64,000 nt of DNA, taken from NCBI RefSeq assembly GCF_021729865.1, contig NZ_CP063400.1, forward strand, positions 4,278,001 through 4,342,000, written 5' to 3'. The stretch comes from Hydrogenophaga sp. SL48 (GTDB taxonomy: Bacteria > Pseudomonadota > Gammaproteobacteria > Burkholderiales > Burkholderiaceae_C). The stretch's first letter is position 1. Every line of letters begins with the position of its first letter. Positions 15,880-26,362 of the stretch are shown one piece after another. Both the position numbers and the translations under genes were made by a program. The notes beneath the pieces are model-generated. The model was not told where the DNA came from and made no database searches. It saw only the letters and a program-made list of their open reading frames with translations.

Positions 15880-17264
15880 ACACTCTGTCCGACGCCAGCC
15901 CGCGCAGCCGCACACCCAGCGAAGCCGCGCGGGATGGCACCGACCCCGCGGCCCGCTTCATCGGGCACGGCGCCTGGCGCGCGGGCCTGGGCTACGGCCT
16001 GCTCGGACTGCCGCTCGCCTTCGTGGCGCTGCCGCTTTACGTCGTGCTGCCCAACCACTACGCGCGCAGCTTCGCCGCACCGCTGGCCGCGCTGGGCGCG
16101 GTGCTGCTGGCCGCGCGCCTGTTTGACGCGGTGCTCGATCCCTGGATCGGGCGCTGGGTGGACCGCCTGTTCGCGCGCTCGCACCGCGCCGTGCTGGGCG
16201 CGGGCGCCGTGGCCGCCGCCGTGCTGGCGCTGGGCCTGTGGGGCCTGATGTTCCCGCCCGAGGCGGTGCACGCCGCCGGTACCGTGGTCCTGCTCAGCTG
16301 GGCCGGCTTGCTGATGGCGCTGACCTACACCGCCTACAGCATCGCCAGCGTGGCGCACCAGGCCTGGGGCGCACGGCTGGGCGGCAGCGAGCCGCAGCGC
16401 AGCCGCGTCGTCGCGTGGCGCGAAGGCCTGGCGCTGGTCGGTGTGCTGATCGCGGCGGTGTTGCCCGGCACGCTGGGCCTGGGCGCCACGGTCGGCGCCT
16501 TCGCCGTGCTGCTGGCGCTGGGCTGGTGGGCCTGGAGCCGCTCGGTGGTGCCGCTCGCGGGGGACTCCGTCCACCGCGAGGTGATCGATGGCCGCTCGCC
16601 ACTGCGACAGCCCGCGTTCGTGCGGCTGCTGCTGGTGTTCGTGGTCAACGGCACCGCCAGCGCCGTGCCGGCGACGCTGGTGCTGTTTTTCGTGCAGGAC
16701 CGGCTGCAGGCGCCCGCCGCGCTGGAGCCGGCGTTCCTCGGTCTGTATTTCCTGTTTGCCGCGCTGTCGCTGCCGCTGTGGCTGCGCCTGGTGGGCCGCA
16801 TCGGGCTGGCGCGCAGCTGGCTGGTGGGCATGGCGCTGTCCATCGCGGCCTTTGTCTGGACCACCACGCTGGGCACCGGCGACAGCACCGCCTTTCTGAT
16901 CATCTGCGCGCTCTCCGGCATCGCGCTGGGCACCGACCTGGCGCTGCCGGGAGCGCTGCTCACGGGCCTGCTCGGTGAGCTGGGCGAACGCGGCCGCCGA
17001 GAGGGCGCCTACCTCGGCTGGTGGAACTTCGCCGCCAAGCTCAACCTCGCGCTCGCCGCCGGCCTGGCGCTGCCTTTGCTCGCGCTGTTCGGCTACGCGC
17101 CGGGCGCGCGAGACGAAGCCGCGCTGCAGAGCCTGTCCATCGCCTACGGCCTGCTGCCCTGCGCGCTCAAGCTGCTGGCCGCCGCCGGCCTGTACCTGCT
17201 GGTGATCCGCCGCCCGGCGGCATCACCGCTCACCGCACCCACCCCTTTGAAAGCCCACCCATGA
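15876..17264 (+). CDS. MFS transporter (MFS_2/COG2211 type)
   Basis: This 462-residue protein has about twelve hydrophobic segments and an N-terminal hydrophilic tail. It carries MFS-like cytoplasmic loops (ARLFDAVLDPWIGRWVDR between helices 2 and 3) and belongs to the glycoside-pentoside-hexuronide/lysophospholipid branch. In this operon a lipid or fatty-acid substrate is likely, but this is inferred from context only. It overlaps both neighbours by 4 bases (ATGA at both ends), so translation is coupled. Confidence 0.85.
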   Translation: MNTLSDASPRSRTPSEAARDGTDPAARFIGHGAWRAGLGYGLLGLPLAFVALPLYVVLPNHYARSFAAPLAALGAVLLAARLFDAVLDPWIGRWVDRLFARSHRAVLGAGAVAAAVLALGLWGLMFPPEAVHAAGTVVLLSWAGLLMALTYTAYSIASVAHQAWGARLGGSEPQRSRVVAWREGLALVGVLIAAVLPGTLGLGATVGAFAVLLALGWWAWSRSVVPLAGDSVHREVIDGRSPLRQPAFVRLLLVFVVNGTASAVPATLVLFFVQDRLQAPAALEPAFLGLYFLFAALSLPLWLRLVGRIGLARSWLVGMALSIAAFVWTTTLGTGDSTAFLIICALSGIALGTDLALPGALLTGLLGELGERGRREGAYLGWWNFAAKLNLALAAGLALPLLALFGYAPGARDEAALQSLSIAYGLLPCALKLLAAAGLYLLVIRRPAASPLTAPTPLKAHP

Positions 17265-17797
17265 AACGACGTCTCTTGCTCTCCGCCGGGGCCGCCGCCA
17301 GCGCGCTGGTGCTCACCGGCTGCGCCGGCCCCCAGATCAGCGATTTCGCCGGCCAGAAACCTGCGCTCGACCTGCGCGAGTACTTCAACGGCACGCTCGA
17401 CGCCTACGGCGTGTTCACCGACCGCTCGGGTGCGGTGGTCAAGCGCTTCACCGTGGTCATGCGCTGCACCTGGACCGGCGAAGACGGCGTGCTCGACGAA
17501 GACTTCACCTACTCGGACGGCACGACGCAGAAGCGCATCTGGCGCCTGAAGCACCTGGGCAACGGCCGCTACAGCGGCACGGCGGACGATGTGGTCGGCA
17601 GCGCGCTGGGCGAGACGCAGGGCAACACCTTCCGCTGGGGCTACACGCTGGCGCTGCCGGTCGACGGGAGCGTCTGGAACGTCGAGTTCGACGACTGGAT
17701 GTACCTGATGGATCAGCGCGTGATGCTCAACAAGGCCACGATGAGCAAGTTCGGCATCCGACTGGGCGAGGTCACGCTGAGCTTCGTCAAGAGATGA
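17261..17797 (+). CDS. DUF3833 lipoprotein
   Basis: This 178-residue protein has a lipobox (ALVLTGCAG, lipidated Cys near residue 20) after a short signal, so it is a membrane-anchored periplasmic lipoprotein. The rest is a DUF3833 domain with YFNGTLDAYGVFTDRSG near the start and WMYLMDQRVMLNKATMSKFG near the end. The family is small and usually linked to the same fatty-acid cluster. The start overlaps the MFS stop, and a long GC-rich repeat follows the stop directly. Confidence 0.85.
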   Translation: MKRRLLLSAGAAASALVLTGCAGPQISDFAGQKPALDLREYFNGTLDAYGVFTDRSGAVVKRFTVVMRCTWTGEDGVLDEDFTYSDGTTQKRIWRLKHLGNGRYSGTADDVVGSALGETQGNTFRWGYTLALPVDGSVWNVEFDDWMYLMDQRVMLNKATMSKFGIRLGEVTLSFVKR

Positions 17798-17905
17798 CCC
17801 CCCGGACATGAAGCACCCCCCGCGCCGCTTCGCGTCACCCCCCTCAAGGGGGGCGGCACTGGCCGTCCGGCAAAGCCGGCCCGGCGGTGCCCTTGGGCTG
17901 GCACC
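17798..17905. repeat. GC-rich palindromic repeat copy C, after the DUF3833 gene
   Basis: It starts at the stop codon: C-run, CGCGCCGCTTCGCG stem, CCCCCC-TCAA-GGGGGG stem, then CCGGCAAAGCCGG and CCGGCGGTGCCCTTGGG. It fills most of the 183-base gap inside the fatty-acid operon, so it could act as a processing or attenuation signal between the DUF3833 and SDR genes. Confidence 0.75.
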
Positions 17906-17980
17906 GTTTCGCCCGATGCGGGTCGCGCTCCGGCGTCTTGAAAACACCTATTTCCCCCCCCTGTCCTACCGGCCACACCC

Positions 17981-18853
17981 ATGAGCACCCGCAGCAGTTT
18001 CGTTGAACCCAGCCTCGCGCGCACGGACCACCCTGCGCAGCAGCGGCGCGGCTGGTCGCTGCTGCGCCCCTTCAACCCACCGATCACCGACTGGCGCGGC
18101 CAGCGGGTCTGGGTGGTGGGCGCTTCCAGCGGCATCGGGCTGGCCACGGCCGAGGCGCTGATCGCGCGCGGCGCCAGTGTGCAGGTCTCGGCGCGCGGCG
18201 CGGCGGCGCTGGAGCGGCTGGTGGCGCAGCACACGCGCACCGGCGAGCCGCCCGCCGTGCAGGCCTGGCCGCTGGACGTGACCGACGCCAGCGCCGTGGC
18301 CGCCACCGCGCGCGCCATGCTGGCGCAAGGCCCGCTGGACCTGGTCGTCTACTGCGCGGGCCACTACCGCGAGATGCGCGCCACCGAGTTCGACCTCGCC
18401 GAGATGCGGCAGCACCTGGCGATCAACTACACCGGCGCGCTCAACGTACTCGACGCGGTGCTGCCCGCCTTCATCGCGCGCGGCGCCGGCCACCTCAGCC
18501 TCATCAGCAGCGTGGCGGGTTTCCGCGGCCTGCCCAAGAGCCTGGCCTACGGCCCCACCAAGGCCGCGCTCACCAACCTGGCCGAGACGCTGTACCTCGA
18601 CCTGGAACCGCTGGGGCTGGGCGTGAGCGTGGTGCACCCGGGCTTCGTGCAGACGCCACTGACCGCACAGAACAACTTCACCATGCCCGCGCTGATCACG
18701 CCCGAGCAGGCCGCCACAGCCATGCTCGACGGCTGGGCCGCGGGCGACTTCGACATCCACTACCCCAAGCGTTTCACCCGCTGGATGAAGCTGCTGCGCC
18801 TGCTGCCCTACCGCGCCTACTTCCCGGCCGTGCGGCGATTCACCGGGCTATAA
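17981..18853 (+). CDS. short-chain dehydrogenase/reductase (SDR)
   Basis: This 290-residue classical SDR has the NAD(P) site VVGASSGIGLATAEAL (about residues 46-61), the CAG motif after LVVYCAG, the catalytic Ser in LISSVAGF and YGPTKAAL with the Tyr-x3-Lys pair. The N-terminal 40 residues are an extension without motif. Its location at the end of the fatty-acid cluster suggests an oxidised lipid or aldehyde substrate; a comparable SDR gene lies in the Rhodobacter singlet-oxygen cluster. It is separated from the lipoprotein gene by a repeat element and followed after 6 bases by the next gene. Confidence 0.85.
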   Translation: MSTRSSFVEPSLARTDHPAQQRRGWSLLRPFNPPITDWRGQRVWVVGASSGIGLATAEALIARGASVQVSARGAAALERLVAQHTRTGEPPAVQAWPLDVTDASAVAATARAMLAQGPLDLVVYCAGHYREMRATEFDLAEMRQHLAINYTGALNVLDAVLPAFIARGAGHLSLISSVAGFRGLPKSLAYGPTKAALTNLAETLYLDLEPLGLGVSVVHPGFVQTPLTAQNNFTMPALITPEQAATAMLDGWAAGDFDIHYPKRFTRWMKLLRLLPYRAYFPAVRRFTGL

Positions 18854-18859
18854 ACGGCC

Positions 18860-19303
18860 ATGCACACCGAAGACAGCCGCGCCGCCGTCGCGCGCCTCAC
18901 CGCCTGGTTCGAATCGCTGACGCCACAAAGCCTGGGACAACTGGGCCGCTTCTACACCGCCGACGCGCGCTTCAAGGACCCCTTCAACGAGGTCCGGGGC
19001 GTGCCCTCGATCACCCTGATCTTCAAACACATGTTCGTGGCCCTGCACGAACCGCGCTTTGTCGTGACCCACCAGATCGTGGATGGCCCGCAGGCATTCC
19101 TGGTGTGGGAGTTCCGCTTCCGCTTCAAACGCTTCGACACCGTGACCGAACAGGTGATCCGCGGCGGCTCCCACCTCACCCTCGCTGCCGACGGTCGCGT
19201 CAGCGACCACCGCGACTACTGGGACGCGGCCGAAGAGCTGTACGAAAAACTGCCGGGCCTGGGCGCGCTCATGCGGTGGCTGAAACGCATGGCGAACCGC
19301 TGA
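18860..19303 (+). CDS. SnoaL-like/NTF2-fold protein
   Basis: This small 147-residue protein has an NTF2-like cone fold signature: LTAWFESLTPQSLGQLGRFY, then DPFNEVRG and VSDHRDYWDAAEELYEKLP. Such folds serve as small isomerases, cyclases or binding domains, and no catalytic assignment is possible. It closes the fatty-acid operon and is found beside the same genes in related bacteria, so it probably acts on the same pathway. Confidence 0.8.
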   Translation: MHTEDSRAAVARLTAWFESLTPQSLGQLGRFYTADARFKDPFNEVRGVPSITLIFKHMFVALHEPRFVVTHQIVDGPQAFLVWEFRFRFKRFDTVTEQVIRGGSHLTLAADGRVSDHRDYWDAAEELYEKLPGLGALMRWLKRMANR

Positions 19304-19319
19304 ACCGTCAGACCAGAGG

Positions 19320-19396
19320 CCGTTGGACCCCGGGAGGGTGCTGGTGACCTGCCGGGCCAATCACCCGTGCAGCCCCGAGGGCGGCGCAGGGGGGCT
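19320..19396. repeat. degenerate GC-rich repeat copy D, after argC
   Basis: A worn copy of the 3'-end repeat lies between the convergent SnoaL-like gene and argC. It ends in GCCCCGAGGGCGGCGCAGGGGGGC directly before the argC stop; that stretch is two adjoining elements, GCCCCGAGGGC and GGCGCAGGGGGGC. The first stems are not well preserved. Confidence 0.45.
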
Positions 19397-20320
19397 TCAC
19401 ACGTTCAGCATCAACTGCAGGTTCTGCACCGCAGCGCCGCTGGCGCCCTTGCCCAGGTTGTCCAGCCGCGCGATCAGCACCGCCTGACGGTGGGCCTCGT
19501 TGGCGAACACGCGCAGTTCCAGCTTGTTGGTGTCGTTGAGCGCGGTGGCGTCGAGCTTGCCACTCTCGGGCGCGGCCTCCACGCTGACCCAGCCACCCGC
19601 CGCCACGCTGGCGGCGTAGTGCGCCACCAGTGCGTCGTGCAGGTCGCTGGCCTTCGGTGCACCGGGCAGGTCGTCCAGGTGCAGCGGCAACTGCACCAGC
19701 ATGCCCTGGCGGAAATTGCCCACGGCGGGGATGAACACGGGCCGACGGGTCAGACCGGTGTAACGCAGGATTTCAGGGATGTGCTTGTGCGTCAGACCCA
19801 GCGCGTAGGCCTCGTGCAGCGGCGCTTCGCCCTTCTCATAGGCCTCGATCATGGTGCGGCCGCCACCCGAGTAGCCGCTCACCGACGGCAGGGCGACCGG
19901 AAAGTCTTTGGGCAACAGGCCCGCGTCCACCAGCGGGCGCAACAACGCGATGGCACCGGTGGCGTAGCAGCCCGGGTTGGCCACGCGATCGGCTTTTTGC
20001 ACCGCAGCTTGCTGGCCCGCGCTCAGCTCGGGGAAGCCATACACCCAGCCGTCGTGGCAACGGTGCGCGGTGGATGCGTCGATGATGCGGGGTTTTTTGC
20101 CGGGCAGCGCGTCCACCATCGCCACCGATTCGATGGCCGCGTCGTCGTGCAGGCACAGAATCACCAGGTCGGCCTGCGCCATGAGTTCGCGCTTGGCTTC
20201 GGGGTCTTTGCGCCGCTCGGGCGCGATGCTCAGCAGCTGGATCTGCGGCATCTGCTGCAGCCGTTCGCGGATCTGCAGGCCGGTGGTGCCGGCTTCGCCG
20301 TCGATGAAGATCTGGGCCAT
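19397..20320 (-). CDS. argC: N-acetyl-gamma-glutamyl-phosphate reductase, short type
   Basis: The third enzyme of arginine synthesis, it reduces N-acetylglutamyl phosphate to the semialdehyde with NADPH. The 307 residues match the shorter type 2 family: N-terminal [17 protein letters not shown], catalytic Cys118 in [10 protein letters not shown], and the substrate loop [15 protein letters not shown]. It stands alone, divergent from sucCD with 184 bases between the start codons, where an AT-rich promoter region lies. Confidence 0.95.
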   Translation of the reverse strand: MAQIFIDGEAGTTGLQIRERLQQMPQIQLLSIAPERRKDPEAKRELMAQADLVILCLHDDAAIESVAMVDALPGKKPRIIDASTAHRCHDGWVYGFPELSAGQQAAVQKADRVANPGCYATGAIALLRPLVDAGLLPKDFPVALPSVSGYSGGGRTMIEAYEKGEAPLHEAYALGLTHKHIPEILRYTGLTRRPVFIPAVGNFRQGMLVQLPLHLDDLPGAPKASDLHDALVAHYAASVAAGGWVSVEAAPESGKLDATALNDTNKLELRVFANEAHRQAVLIARLDNLGKGASGAAVQNLQLMLNV

Positions 20321-20362
20321 GGCGTCTCCTGTGTGTGTCAGTCAGGGTTCAGCGTCGGCTTC

Positions 20363-20397
20363 TATAATTATGCATTACGTAAGCCGCTGCTTATAGT
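20363..20397 (+). promoter_or_regulatory. AT-rich promoter region between argC and sucC
   Basis: The most AT-rich stretch in this gap includes TATAAT at 20363-20368 and TATAGT at 20392-20397 on the + strand, each a good -10 hexamer. No convincing -35 hexamer at 16-18 bases was found, so the start site for sucC (ATG at 20505) is only approximate. The same stretch probably also serves argC on the other strand. Confidence 0.4.
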
Positions 20398-20504
20398 TTG
20401 GTGCGTTGCACCATGATACAGTCGCCGGCTGTCGTGTTCACTGCCCGCGCCCCCGGCCGTGCCCTTTGGCCGGATCGCACAACCTCCAGTCTGAGAGAGA
20501 CCTC

Positions 20505-21665
<1,161 letters not shown>

Positions 21666-21683
21666 GCCCGGAGAAGAAACACC

Positions 21684-22577
21684 ATGTCGATCTACATCAA
21701 CAAAGACACCAAGGTCATCACCCAGGGCATCACGGGCAAGACGGGCCAGTTCCACACCGAGAAGTGCCAGGAATACGCGAACGGCAAGAACGCCTTCGTG
21801 GCGGGCGTGAACCCCAAAAAGGCCGGTGAGTCGATCTTCAACATCCCGATCTACGCCTCCGTCAAGGAAGCCGCCCAGCAGACCGGCGCCACCGTTTCGG
21901 TGATCTACGTGCCGCCCGCCGGCGCCGCTGCCGCGATCTGGGAAGCCGTCGAGGCCGACCTCGATCTGGCGGTCTGCATCACCGAAGGCATCCCGGTCAA
22001 GGACATGCTGGAGGTGCGCAACCGCATGAAGGCCAAGGAAGCCGCCGGCGGCAAGAAGACCCTGCTGCTGGGCCCCAACTGCCCCGGTCTGATCACGCCC
22101 GACGAAATCAAGATCGGCATCATGCCTGGTCACATCCACCGCAAGGGCCGCATCGGCGTCGTGTCCCGCTCGGGCACGCTGACCTATGAAGCCGTGGCCA
22201 TGCTGACCGAAGTGGGTCTGGGCCAGTCCAGCGCCGTCGGCATCGGTGGCGATCCGATCAACGGTCTGAAGCACATCGACGTGATGAAGGCCTTCAACGA
22301 CGATCCCGACACCGACGCCGTGATCATGATCGGCGAGATCGGTGGCCCGGACGAAGCCGAAGCCGCCATGTGGTGCAAGGCCAACATGAAGAAGCCCATC
22401 GTCGGCTTCATCGCCGGCGTGACCGCCCCTCCCGGCAAGCGCATGGGCCACGCCGGTGCGCTGATCTCCGGTGGCGCCGACACGGCCGATGCCAAGCTCG
22501 CCATCATGGAAGAGTCGGGTTTCATCATCACGCGCAACCCGTCCGAGCTGGGCAAGCTGCTCAAGGCGCAGCTGTGA
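21684..22577 (+). CDS. sucD: succinyl-CoA synthetase, alpha subunit
   Basis: This 297-residue partner of SucC binds CoA and carries the phosphorylated active-site His in [13 protein letters not shown] (near residue 255). Other marks are [14 protein letters not shown] and [13 protein letters not shown] good GGAG ribosome site lies 9 bases before ATG. A strong intrinsic terminator follows the stop. Confidence 0.97.
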   Translation: MSIYINKDTKVITQGITGKTGQFHTEKCQEYANGKNAFVAGVNPKKAGESIFNIPIYASVKEAAQQTGATVSVIYVPPAGAAAAIWEAVEADLDLAVCITEGIPVKDMLEVRNRMKAKEAAGGKKTLLLGPNCPGLITPDEIKIGIMPGHIHRKGRIGVVSRSGTLTYEAVAMLTEVGLGQSSAVGIGGDPINGLKHIDVMKAFNDDPDTDAVIMIGEIGGPDEAEAAMWCKANMKKPIVGFIAGVTAPPGKRMGHAGALISGGADTADAKLAIMEESGFIITRNPSELGKLLKAQL

Positions 22578-22603
22578 AGCGGCCCTGAGGCTGACGTGAC
22601 AAA

Positions 22604-22630
22604 GGCAACGCTTGCGTTGCCTTTTTTCTT
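22604..22630 (+). terminator. rho-independent terminator of sucCD
   Basis: GGCAACGC, the two-base loop TT and GCGTTGCC form a perfect 8-bp stem followed by TTTTTTCTT. It lies 26 bases after the sucD stop. Confidence 0.93.
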
Positions 22631-22835
22631 GTGCGCTTCTCAAATGAACCCTGAAGTCGGCCCCCGGGCTTGATGTGGCACGGTAGTTGAAACAGAATGC
22701 AACACTCATGCACCCGGCGCTCCTGTCGATGCCGTGAGATGCCATCCAGGCGTTGCCCCAGCCTTGTCGGCCGCAACGGCCCCCTCACGCCCACAAGGTT
22801 GGAAATTGCCCCGCTCTCCTGAACGCCGCCAAGCC

Positions 22836-25442
22836 ATGCCCCCGAGCGCCCGCCGCAGGGGCTGGCGTTCGGACGCGCTGATTGCCTTGGCCGTGGTGGC
22901 GGGCGTGCTGGCCCTGCACGCCGCCACCGATCTCTTCAGCGGTCTGGAGCGACGCTTCTACGATTTCGCGAGTGTTCACAACACCCGAGCACCCAGCGAC
23001 CGCATCGCCATCATCGCCATCGACGACCAGAGCATCGCCAACATCGGTCGCTGGCCCTGGCCGCGCGAGGTGCACGCGCAGCTGATCGACCAGCTCAAGG
23101 CCGCAGGCGCCAAGACGGTGGCGCACACGGCGTTGTTCTTTGAACCCCAGACCGAGCGAGGCCTGGACAGCCTGCGCGCCTTGCGCACGCAGATCGAGGG
23201 TGGCACGCTGACCGACCTGGGACCGCTGTCCCGCGACAGCCTGGTCCGGACCATCACCGAGGCAGAGCGGCAACTCGATTCCGACGGCCGCCTGGTGGCC
23301 AGCATGGCGCGGGCGGGCAACGTGATCGTGCCCTCGGTGTTTGAACTCGGTGAACCCCTGGGTCGGCCCGACCAGCCACTGCCGGCCTTTGCACAGAAGG
23401 GCGCGCTGGTGGATGGCTCCGGTTTCGGCTTTCCGGCCGCTCAGTCGCAGCAGCCCATCGCCGCCATTGGCGAGGCCGCTGTGGGCGTGGCCCATCTCAA
23501 CCAGCTTCAGGACATCGATGGCGCGGTGCGGCAGGAGCCGCTGTTGCTGAGCTTCGATGGTCACGCCGTGCCCAGCATGGGTCTGGCGGTGGCGGCCCAC
23601 AGCCTGAACCTGGGTCCGCAGGACCTGCGCTTGCTGCCCGGCGAGGCGGTGCTGCTCGGGCGCCAGCGCATCGACACCGATGAGCTGGCGCGCGTGCTGC
23701 CGCAGTTCTACCCGGACCGAGCCGGTCGTCCCGCGTTTGCGGTGGACAGCTTCTACGACGTGGTCTCGGGCAAGATCCCGGCCACCAAGTACGCCGGCAA
23801 GATCGTGATCGTGGGTGCCACCGCAGCCGGCGTGGGCACGGTGTTCACCACGCCCGTGGCGGCGGCCATGTCGCCGGCGGTGATCCTGGCGCACATCAGC
23901 TCCAGCATCCTGCAGGGCCACTTCATCGCCCAGCCGGTGTGGGGCGGCATCGCCGAGGTGGCGCTGGTGCTGGTGGTGGCGGCTTACCTGTTGTTCGCGC
24001 TGCCGCGGCTGTCGGCCGCACGTGGCGCCTGGGTGTCGGGGGCGCTGTTCGTGGCCATGCTGGGCATGGAATACGGCCTGCTGGCGTCGTCGGCCCTGTG
24101 GCTGCCGCTGGTCTTCCCGGCGGCGCTGCTGCTGACCGGCCACCTGGCACTGGTCACGCGGCGTTTCGGCGTGACGGAAGCGCGCAAGGTGGCCACCGAT
24201 GCCGAGTCGGCCGAGACCAACCGCATGATGGGCCTCGCCCTGCAAAGCCAGGGCCAGCTCGACATGGCCTTTGACCGCCTGAAGCGCGTGTCGCACAGCG
24301 AAGCACTGATGGACAACCTCAAGCAGCTGGCGCTGGACTTTGAACGCAAGCGACAGTTCAACAAGGCGCAGGCGGTGTACGAGCACATGGCCGGTCTGGA
24401 CCGTGCCGACACCGATGTGCAGCGGCGACTGAAGCGGGCGAAAAACCTGTCGGAAACCGTGGTGCTGGGCGGTGCGGCATCGCACCCGGGCGGCACCTTG
24501 CTGCTTTCGGGCGGCGACATCGAGAAACCCATGCTCGGACGCTACCAGGTGGAGAAAGAGCTGGGCAAGGGCGCCATGGGGGTGGTGTATCTGGGGCGAG
24601 ATCCGAAGATCGGCCGTCAGGTGGCAATCAAGACCCTGGCGCTGAGCAGCGAGTTTGAAGGCGGCGAGTTGACGGACGTCCGCGAGCGCTTTTTCCGCGA
24701 AGCCGAGACTGCGGGACGCCTGCAACATCCCCACATCGTGACCATTTTTGACGCCGGCGAAGAGCACGACCTGGCCTACATCGCGATGGAGTTCCTGCGT
24801 GGCCAGGACCTGGTGCCACACACACAGGCCGGCCAGTTGCTGCCGGTGCCCGTGGTGCTGCGCATCGGGCTGCAGGTGGCTCAGGCGCTGGACTACGCTC
24901 ACCAGCAGAGCGTGGTGCACCGTGACATCAAGCCCGGCAACATCATGTACGACCCGGTGTCCGGCGCGGTGAAGGTGACGGATTTCGGCATCGCTCGCAT
25001 CACCGACGCCAGCCGCACCCGGACCGGCCTGGTGCTGGGCACGCCCAGCTTCATGTCACCCGAACAGCTCGCTGGACAGCACATCGATGGCCGCTCAGAC
25101 CTCTATTCCCTGGGGGTGACCTTGTTCCAGCTGTTGACGGGCACCCTGCCCCTGAGGGCCGATTCGATGGCGGCGCTGATGTACCAGATCGCGAACGAGG
25201 CCCCACCCGACGTGCGCAGCCTGCGGCCGGAGCTGCCGGCGGCCCTCACCGATATACTGGGAAAAGCCATGGCCAAGGCACCAGAAGACCGCTTCCAGAC
25301 CGGTGCCGAATTCGCCAGCAGCCTGGCGCACATGTCGGCGGACCTTCCCCCGGCAGTCCCCCAAAAATCTGCCACCCGCAACAGGGACAGCACGCACGCT
25401 TTTGAGAAAACGCTGATCGCGCCCCGCTCTCCGGAAGTATGA
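22836..25442 (+). CDS. CHASE2-domain membrane serine/threonine protein kinase
   Basis: This 868-residue protein has an N-terminal membrane helix (about 16-34), a large extracytoplasmic CHASE2 sensor (to about 350) and three close membrane helices (about 365-450). A helical, TPR-like linker follows (about 460-550). The Hanks-type kinase domain (from about 570) has the Gly loop LGKGAMGVVYLG, the VAIK lysine, HRDIKPGNIM, DFG and SPEQ. It phosphorylates Ser/Thr in response to an unknown periplasmic cue. The PP2C phosphatase and FHA genes that follow are its probable antagonist and reader. ATG 22836 places the membrane helix at the N terminus; no strong ribosome site is seen. Confidence 0.93.
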   Translation: MPPSARRRGWRSDALIALAVVAGVLALHAATDLFSGLERRFYDFASVHNTRAPSDRIAIIAIDDQSIANIGRWPWPREVHAQLIDQLKAAGAKTVAHTALFFEPQTERGLDSLRALRTQIEGGTLTDLGPLSRDSLVRTITEAERQLDSDGRLVASMARAGNVIVPSVFELGEPLGRPDQPLPAFAQKGALVDGSGFGFPAAQSQQPIAAIGEAAVGVAHLNQLQDIDGAVRQEPLLLSFDGHAVPSMGLAVAAHSLNLGPQDLRLLPGEAVLLGRQRIDTDELARVLPQFYPDRAGRPAFAVDSFYDVVSGKIPATKYAGKIVIVGATAAGVGTVFTTPVAAAMSPAVILAHISSSILQGHFIAQPVWGGIAEVALVLVVAAYLLFALPRLSAARGAWVSGALFVAMLGMEYGLLASSALWLPLVFPAALLLTGHLALVTRRFGVTEARKVATDAESAETNRMMGLALQSQGQLDMAFDRLKRVSHSEALMDNLKQLALDFERKRQFNKAQAVYEHMAGLDRADTDVQRRLKRAKNLSETVVLGGAASHPGGTLLLSGGDIEKPMLGRYQVEKELGKGAMGVVYLGRDPKIGRQVAIKTLALSSEFEGGELTDVRERFFREAETAGRLQHPHIVTIFDAGEEHDLAYIAMEFLRGQDLVPHTQAGQLLPVPVVLRIGLQVAQALDYAHQQSVVHRDIKPGNIMYDPVSGAVKVTDFGIARITDASRTRTGLVLGTPSFMSPEQLAGQHIDGRSDLYSLGVTLFQLLTGTLPLRADSMAALMYQIANEAPPDVRSLRPELPAALTDILGKAMAKAPEDRFQTGAEFASSLAHMSADLPPAVPQKSATRNRDSTHAFEKTLIAPRSPEV

Positions 25443-25471
25443 GAAAAAAGTCTCATGACCGCCCGGCGTCC

Positions 25472-25485
25472 GTGACAAATGTCAC
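25472..25485. promoter_or_regulatory. 14-bp palindrome upstream of the phosphatase gene
   Basis: GTGACA-AA-TGTCAC sits in the 91-base gap between the kinase and phosphatase genes, with an AT-rich TTATAAAA stretch 30 bases further on. It could be an operator for a second promoter inside the signalling block. No regulator can be named. Confidence 0.35.
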
Positions 25486-25533
25486 CGACAACACCCAAGT
25501 AGCGCGCCGTTTCAAGTTATAAAACCGATCAGC

Positions 25534-26322
25534 ATGATCTTTGAGTACTACAGCCAGACGGATCCCGGCCTCGTTCGTGAAAACAACGAAGACTCGGTCG
25601 CGCTCGACACCGTCAACCAGGTGGTGGTGCTGGCGGACGGCATGGGTGGCTACAACGCTGGCGAGGTGGCCAGCGCGATGGCCACGAGCTTCATCCACAC
25701 CGAGCTCGGGCGCTGGATGAGCGAAGGCGGCCTGGACGCCAATGTGCGGGAGATCAAGCGCGCCATGGAAATCTGCGTCGACAACGCCAACCGTTCGATT
25801 TTCAACGCCGCCAATTCCAACTCGCTGTACGCCGGCATGGGAACCACCCTGGTCATGGCCGTGTTTCAGGGCGCCCGCGCGATGGTCGGTCATGTGGGTG
25901 ATTCCCGTTGCTACCGCCTGCGGAGCGGTACCCTGCAGCAGATCACCCGCGACCACTCGCTGCTGCAGGAGCAGATCGACGCGGGCCTGATTTCTGTCGA
26001 GCAGGCGCAATACGCGACGCACAAAAACCTGGTCACGCGTGCGCTCGGCGTGGAAGACACGGTGTTGCTGGAAGTCAACGAATACCGGGTGGACGACGGT
26101 GACCTGTACCTCTTTTGCTCCGACGGACTCAGCGACATGGTGTCTGACGAACGCATCACGGCGCTGCTGATGGAAGAGGCGCCGCTGGATCACATCGGGC
26201 GCGCTTTGATCGATGCAGCCAATGGAAGCGGCGGTCGCGACAATATTTCGGTGATACTGGCGACGGCACGGGCCAAACCGGTGCGCAGGGGGTTGTTGTC
26301 CCGTATGCTGGGGCAGCAGTAG
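25534..26322 (+). CDS. PP2C-family serine/threonine phosphatase
   Basis: This 262-residue cytosolic metal-dependent phosphatase has the PP2C motifs in order: RENNEDS, VVVLADGMGGYNAGEVAS, GMGTTLVMA, HVGDSRCYRLR, CSDGLSDMV and GGRDNISVIL. All metal-binding Asp positions are present. It follows a kinase with a receptor domain and precedes an FHA protein, the usual kinase/phosphatase/phosphothreonine-reader trio, so it likely reverses the kinase. Confidence 0.94.
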   Translation: MIFEYYSQTDPGLVRENNEDSVALDTVNQVVVLADGMGGYNAGEVASAMATSFIHTELGRWMSEGGLDANVREIKRAMEICVDNANRSIFNAANSNSLYAGMGTTLVMAVFQGARAMVGHVGDSRCYRLRSGTLQQITRDHSLLQEQIDAGLISVEQAQYATHKNLVTRALGVEDTVLLEVNEYRVDDGDLYLFCSDGLSDMVSDERITALLMEEAPLDHIGRALIDAANGSGGRDNISVILATARAKPVRRGLLSRMLGQQ

Positions 26323-26362
26323 ATACATAGAATTATTTCTTCAGGTTCCACAGGAGTCGGCC

